Source: Brucella anthropi_A (GTDB taxonomy: Bacteria > Pseudomonadota > Alphaproteobacteria > Rhizobiales > Rhizobiaceae). From it: a stretch of DNA of 64,000 bases. A program made the translations under genes and the position numbers. Shown in pieces: positions 61,625-64,000 of this stretch. How positions within the stretch are numbered: the first letter of the stretch is position 1; every line of letters begins with the position of its first letter. The stretch lies in NCBI RefSeq assembly GCF_046630315.1, contig NZ_LQBD01000039.1, positions 111,377-175,376 on the forward strand. Reading direction: 5' to 3'. The notes under the pieces are model-generated. The model was given only the letters and a program-made list of their open reading frames with translations. It was not told where the DNA came from and did not search any database.

Positions 61625-61875
61625 TATGCGGCCTCTTTGTCCTTGAGAATCTGGGTGATCGTCTGTTCGATGGCCTTGATGCTCGCGAAAGACTTGCGAT
61701 TGAGATACTGGTCCGGAAATTCGATATCGAACCTGTCTTCCAGGCCAAGCATCAGCTGCACCGAGGCAAAAGACGACAGGCCTGCGCTGTAAAGGTCGGC
61801 GTCGTCGGCGATGTCTGTCACCGCGTCCGGCAGTCCGCCGACCTTGGCCAGAAGCTCGCGAATGGATTCATTCAT
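61624..61875 (-). CDS. Stand-alone acyl/peptidyl carrier protein
   Basis: 83-residue four-helix carrier protein. The phosphopantetheine serine is Ser35 in DLYSAGLSSFASVQLM, which replaces the usual D-S-L by S-S-F. The acidic helix II/III (LGLEDRFDIEFPDQYL) is normal. First gene of the operon, overlapped by the dehydrogenase gene. It is the expected acceptor of the amino acid activated by the ligase two genes downstream, as in Bradyrhizobium and Agrobacterium pairs. Confidence 0.9.
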   Translation of the reverse strand: MNESIRELLAKVGGLPDAVTDIADDADLYSAGLSSFASVQLMLGLEDRFDIEFPDQYLNRKSFASIKAIEQTITQILKDKEAA

Positions 61876-62188
61876 GGTTTATCTCCCTGCATATCCGATC
61901 AGATCGCGTGATCGTGTCCGGATTGACACGACACACGATCTATCGCGCTTTAAAAAAAGCTGCGGCAACTGTTCGAAATTCTGCCCCTTTATGCAAGTGA
62001 TATGTTGCGAATATTAGCTACATCGCAAACACATCGCCCTGCGTTTGGCTTTATCTGCTCCCGCAAGCCTTTATTTTCTGTTGACGTGACTGAATTGCCG
62101 CCCGCTTATTCTAGGGGACTGCTTATATAGTTAAATATTCGATGACAAGATATGTTGCATTGCGCGCAGGGGTTGCGTGCAATTTTGG
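61876..62188. other. Upstream non-coding region of the carrier-protein operon
   Basis: 313 bases without a credible gene. It contains the palindrome at 61912-61931, an A-tract (TTTAAAAAAAGC near 61949-61960) and an AT-rich stretch 62110-62160. On the minus strand TTGCCG near 61968, an A/T-rich spacer and GATAGA near 61945 give a weak promoter candidate reading toward the carrier-protein gene. Confidence 0.5.
61912..61931. promoter_or_regulatory. Candidate operator of the carrier-protein operon
   Basis: TCGTGTC 61912-61918 and GACACGA 61925-61931 are perfect 7-bp arms around CGGATT. A partly overlapping longer repeat pairs GATCGTGT 61910-61917 with ACACGATC 61933-61940. It lies 37 bases upstream of the carrier-protein start, where a repressor or activator would act. 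No regulator gene is adjacent. Confidence 0.55.
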
Positions 62189-62608
62189 TTAAAGCGGGCG
62201 TCGCGAATGCCGTGGCGCGGAAATTTGCCCCGTATTGGTGGCGATTGCCATTTCAAAACTGTCGGCGATGCGCCGTGCGCGGTCGATAAAGATGATCGCG
62301 GCTTCGGACGGGAAGATTTCGCGCGCTGTCTTCTCGAAAAGTTCGAGCCAGCGGTCAAAATGTTCGTTCTTCAGTCCCAGCTTGAGATGCGGCGCCATGG
62401 GGCGCCCTTCATAGCTGCCGGTCTTGAGAATGACTGACGACCAGAAAGCTGCGATCTGCGCGATGTGATGATCCCAATCGTGAACCGCTTCGGCGAAAAT
62501 CGGCCCGATGACCGCATCCTCGCGCGCCCGTTCGTAGAAGGTGGCGACCAGCTTTTCAATGGAGGCCGGATCGATGGACGGGTGAGGCTGATTGATGAGA
62601 AGGGTCAT
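62189..62608 (-). CDS. Group III truncated haemoglobin
   Basis: 139-residue 2-over-2 globin. IEKLVATFYERAREDAVIGPIF forms helices A-B, FWSSVILKTGSYEGRPMAPH the E region, and the proximal histidine lies in LKNEHFDRWLELFEKTA. Group III (P) globins occur in many alphaproteobacteria; roles in oxygen or NO chemistry are proposed but not settled. A nonconserved Arg-rich tail ends the protein. No link to the neighbouring operon is visible beyond shared orientation. Confidence 0.9.
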   Translation of the reverse strand: MTLLINQPHPSIDPASIEKLVATFYERAREDAVIGPIFAEAVHDWDHHIAQIAAFWSSVILKTGSYEGRPMAPHLKLGLKNEHFDRWLELFEKTAREIFPSEAAIIFIDRARRIADSFEMAIATNTGQISAPRHSRRPL

Positions 62609-62935
62609 GATTGCTTTTTGATGTCTTTGCGCCGGAATGCGGGCTCAGGGACGGATATAAGCGCTGCACGGGCCGCAATCCAGTGAAGTATTGCCGCACG
62701 GGTATCCGCATCGGATCATCAGCACGCCTTTCGTCGCAGAGCTTGGCACGATTTGATCCGAGACTTATCTCTACTTCGGACCGTTTGAGACATAAGACGA
62801 AGCCAAGAACGTGCTGTTCTACTTGTCGTGCCGCCTATGAAGACATTGGTACAATGTGGATGGCTGACGCTGGGCTTGAATAATTGACTAGAATTCGAAG
62901 GTTCCCTAATGGGTAGCCAATCTAAGGGGGCTTTC
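62609..62935. other. Non-coding gap at the edge of an AT-richer segment
   Basis: No convincing gene. Degenerate inverted repeats (CTTGGC 62742-62747 with GCCAAG 62802-62807, enclosing ACTTATCTC and GAGACATAAG) suggest a remnant of a repeat or mobile element, but no boundaries can be fixed. AAGGGGGC at the right end is the ribosome site of the glycosyltransferase. Confidence 0.45.
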
Positions 62936-63718
62936 ATGAAGTGTTATCTCATTAATCTCGACAAGAGCCGGGACCGTCTCGAATTCATGGCATCTCAGTT
63001 TGGCCGCCTCGGCGCACAATTCGAGCGAGTGGAAGCCGTAAATGGTCGAGCTATGTCTGAGCTTGAGCTAGCTTCCTTTACTCAACTCAGCAAAGAATGG
63101 CCCACCCCTTTGTCGCCTGCCGAAATTGGCTGTTTTCTTTCTCATCGCAAATGTTTTGAAAAGATCGCGACCGGCGAAGATGCATATGCGGTAGTCTTTG
63201 AAGATGACATTCGATTGAGCCAAGGTTCCTCTCGTTTTTTGGCTTCAGATCACTGGATACCTAAGCAAGCGGATATCGTTAAAATTGACGCTTACGGACA
63301 TGAAGTATTGATTTCCAACCCCGTTAAAAGTGAAGGCCCCTATTCGATTTCCCGCTTGCGTTCGCGTCATTTGCAGACGGGCGGCTACGTTGTTTCGCGG
63401 GAAGCCGCTCGCAAGCTCCTTCCACTGATGGAAAAAGCCTCAGCGCCGATAGACCATTTCTTGTTCGACCCCAACGATGGGCCATTTAATGATTTTAACA
63501 TTTATCAGATTACCCCCGCAGTTTGTCGTCAGTCGGGAATGGAAAGCACAATCGGTAAGAATCGGCGTATCAAACAGCGCCCGCCTCTTTTGAGCTTGGT
63601 TTGGCGCGAGGTTAAACGACTGGCGATGCGAACCCAGCGCAATTTAAGAGGTTGCATAGTAAACTTCACCAAAACAGGCCGTTGGGGGCCAATCCCATTT
63701 GATCGCGATATTGCGTAG
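62936..63718 (+). CDS. Glycosyltransferase family 25 (LPS/LOS biosynthesis)
   Basis: 260-residue cytoplasmic transferase. N-terminal KCYLINLDKSRDRLEFM, LSPAEIGCFLSHRKCFEKI and the metal/nucleotide site VVFEDDI are diagnostic for GT25, the family of lipooligosaccharide galactosyl- and glucosyltransferases (Brucella WadA is a member). The C-terminal 60 residues are basic. Base composition is visibly AT-richer than the rest of the window, with more rare-looking codons, and an insertion sequence follows, suggesting acquisition by transfer. Confidence 0.88.
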   Translation: MKCYLINLDKSRDRLEFMASQFGRLGAQFERVEAVNGRAMSELELASFTQLSKEWPTPLSPAEIGCFLSHRKCFEKIATGEDAYAVVFEDDIRLSQGSSRFLASDHWIPKQADIVKIDAYGHEVLISNPVKSEGPYSISRLRSRHLQTGGYVVSREAARKLLPLMEKASAPIDHFLFDPNDGPFNDFNIYQITPAVCRQSGMESTIGKNRRIKQRPPLLSLVWREVKRLAMRTQRNLRGCIVNFTKTGRWGPIPFDRDIA

Positions 63719-63876
63719 GTCATTTCCAATTATTCATAGCCAATATTCACGATAGATATCGATCTTGGCGAACGGCAATCGTCGCCCAACCGACCGCCGC
63801 GCAGAAATCGCTTTGGCTGCTTGCTTCCGAGGTCATCCGCACACAGAAGGGCAATGGCGAAATCCATTCGCTCTGA
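63703..63876 (+). pseudogene. Open frame interrupted at the insertion-sequence boundary
   Basis: A frame without a start codon runs from 63703 to a TGA at 63874-63876. Its 3' part reads like protein (LWLLASEVIRTQKGNGEI) and ends exactly where the insertion sequence begins, the TGA being the first bases of the element. It may be the 5' remnant of a gene split by the insertion. Product not recognised. Confidence 0.35.
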
Positions 63877-64000
63877 ATAGCCCCGAGTTTCGTGGACGCC
63901 CTCGGGTTACATTTCCTGCTGCCGTTCGAACTCGACGGGTGACAGCATCCCGTTCCTGACGTGCTTGCGCTTGGGGTTGTAGAACATCTCGATGTAGTCG
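63874..64000 (-). mobile_element. IS3-family insertion sequence, right end, cut by window
   Basis: The terminal repeat probably starts at 63874 (TGAATAGCCCCGAGTTTCGT), beginning TG as in IS3-family elements, followed by the transposase gene on the minus strand. The other end and any target duplication lie outside the window. Confidence 0.75.
63907..64000 (-). CDS. IS3-family transposase OrfB, C-terminal end (partial)
   Basis: The last 31 residues include YIEMFYNPKRKHVRNGMLSP followed by VEFERQQEM and a TAA. This is the conserved C-terminus of IS3-family DDE transposases (the rve domain end with the YNxxRxHxxxGxxSPxxFE motif). The rest is beyond the window, so intactness cannot be judged. Confidence 0.92.
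   Translation of the reverse strand, partial: DYIEMFYNPKRKHVRNGMLSPVEFERQQEM

Noticed and set aside
62081..62112. TTGACG...TATTCT as a sigma-70 promoter on the plus strand
   Set aside because: The spacing is 20 bases and no plus-strand gene follows for 800 bases.
63765..63959. 64-codon plus-strand frame across the IS boundary
   Set aside because: It crosses the IS3 end and overlaps the transposase gene on the other strand; composition is not protein-like.

Overview
The window reads as chromosomal DNA of an alphaproteobacterium of the Brucella/Ochrobactrum group, most likely the second Brucella chromosome. The evidence is the dense, GC-rich, operon-packed coding, the ChvE-GguAB sugar transporter, a hut locus controlled by HutC, long intergenic palindromes of about the size and shape of the Brucella Bru-RS repeats, and the short CCGAAAAG..CTTTTCGG palindromes common in Rhizobiales. 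No rRNA, tRNA or CRISPR array was seen. The species call is inference; gene identities come from protein motifs.

Layout. (1) 1-4.9 kb: end of a KDPGal aldolase gene, then the chvE-gguA-gguB multiple-sugar ABC transporter with structured intercistronic RNA, closed by a 145-bp palindrome. (2) 4.9-8.5 kb: a D-amino-acid aminotransferase and a nitrate/sulfonate/taurine-type ABC transporter. (3) 8.6-16.8 kb: histidine utilisation (hutD, U, G, H, I leftward; hutF, hutC rightward) with a HutC-type operator between the two arms. It encodes the five-step route through formylglutamate. (4) 16.8-22 kb: omega-amino-acid:pyruvate transaminase with a divergent HTH-cupin regulator, then the D-alanine module (alanine racemase, DadA, divergent Lrp-type regulator). 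(5) 22-27.3 kb: an outer-membrane beta-barrel protein, FMN L-lactate dehydrogenase, and an FdhF/YdeP molybdopterin oxidoreductase preceded by a 283-bp element with 33/34-bp terminal inverted repeats. (6) 27.5-32.9 kb: an RND efflux operon with two adaptor genes. (7) 33-36.7 kb: an amino-sugar operon (GntR regulator, SIS deaminase/isomerase, NagA, second SIS protein). (8) 36.9-43.4 kb: purU, then a lysine/pipecolate catabolic locus (AmaA-like oxidase, LysR regulator, HglS-type 2-oxoadipate decarboxylase, AmaB-type dehydrogenase). (9) 43.7-49.9 kb: a ferric-ion-type ABC transporter and tex. (10) 50-54.2 kb: an ArsR/old-yellow-enzyme pair, then arginase and ornithine cyclodeaminase with a divergent Lrp-type regulator. 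(11) 54.3-61.9 kb: the least understood region. One leftward operon encodes a stand-alone carrier protein, an acyl-CoA-dehydrogenase-like flavoprotein, a SerRS-like amino acid:carrier-protein ligase, a DUF1839 protein and a family-2 glycoside hydrolase, meeting a convergent gene for a tandem-duplicated alpha/beta hydrolase. (12) 62.2-64 kb: a group III truncated globin, then an AT-richer stretch with a family-25 glycosyltransferase, an interrupted reading frame and the end of an IS3-family insertion sequence.

Taken together the window is mostly catabolism and uptake of amino acids and amino sugars. Histidine feeds glutamate, D-alanine feeds pyruvate, lysine/pipecolate feeds 2-oxoadipate, arginine feeds proline, and amino-sugar phosphates feed glycolysis. 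Each module has its own local regulator. The carrier-protein operon is the best candidate for an undescribed system: the activation chemistry of its ligase family is known from Bradyrhizobium, but its product and the reason for its partner enzymes are not.
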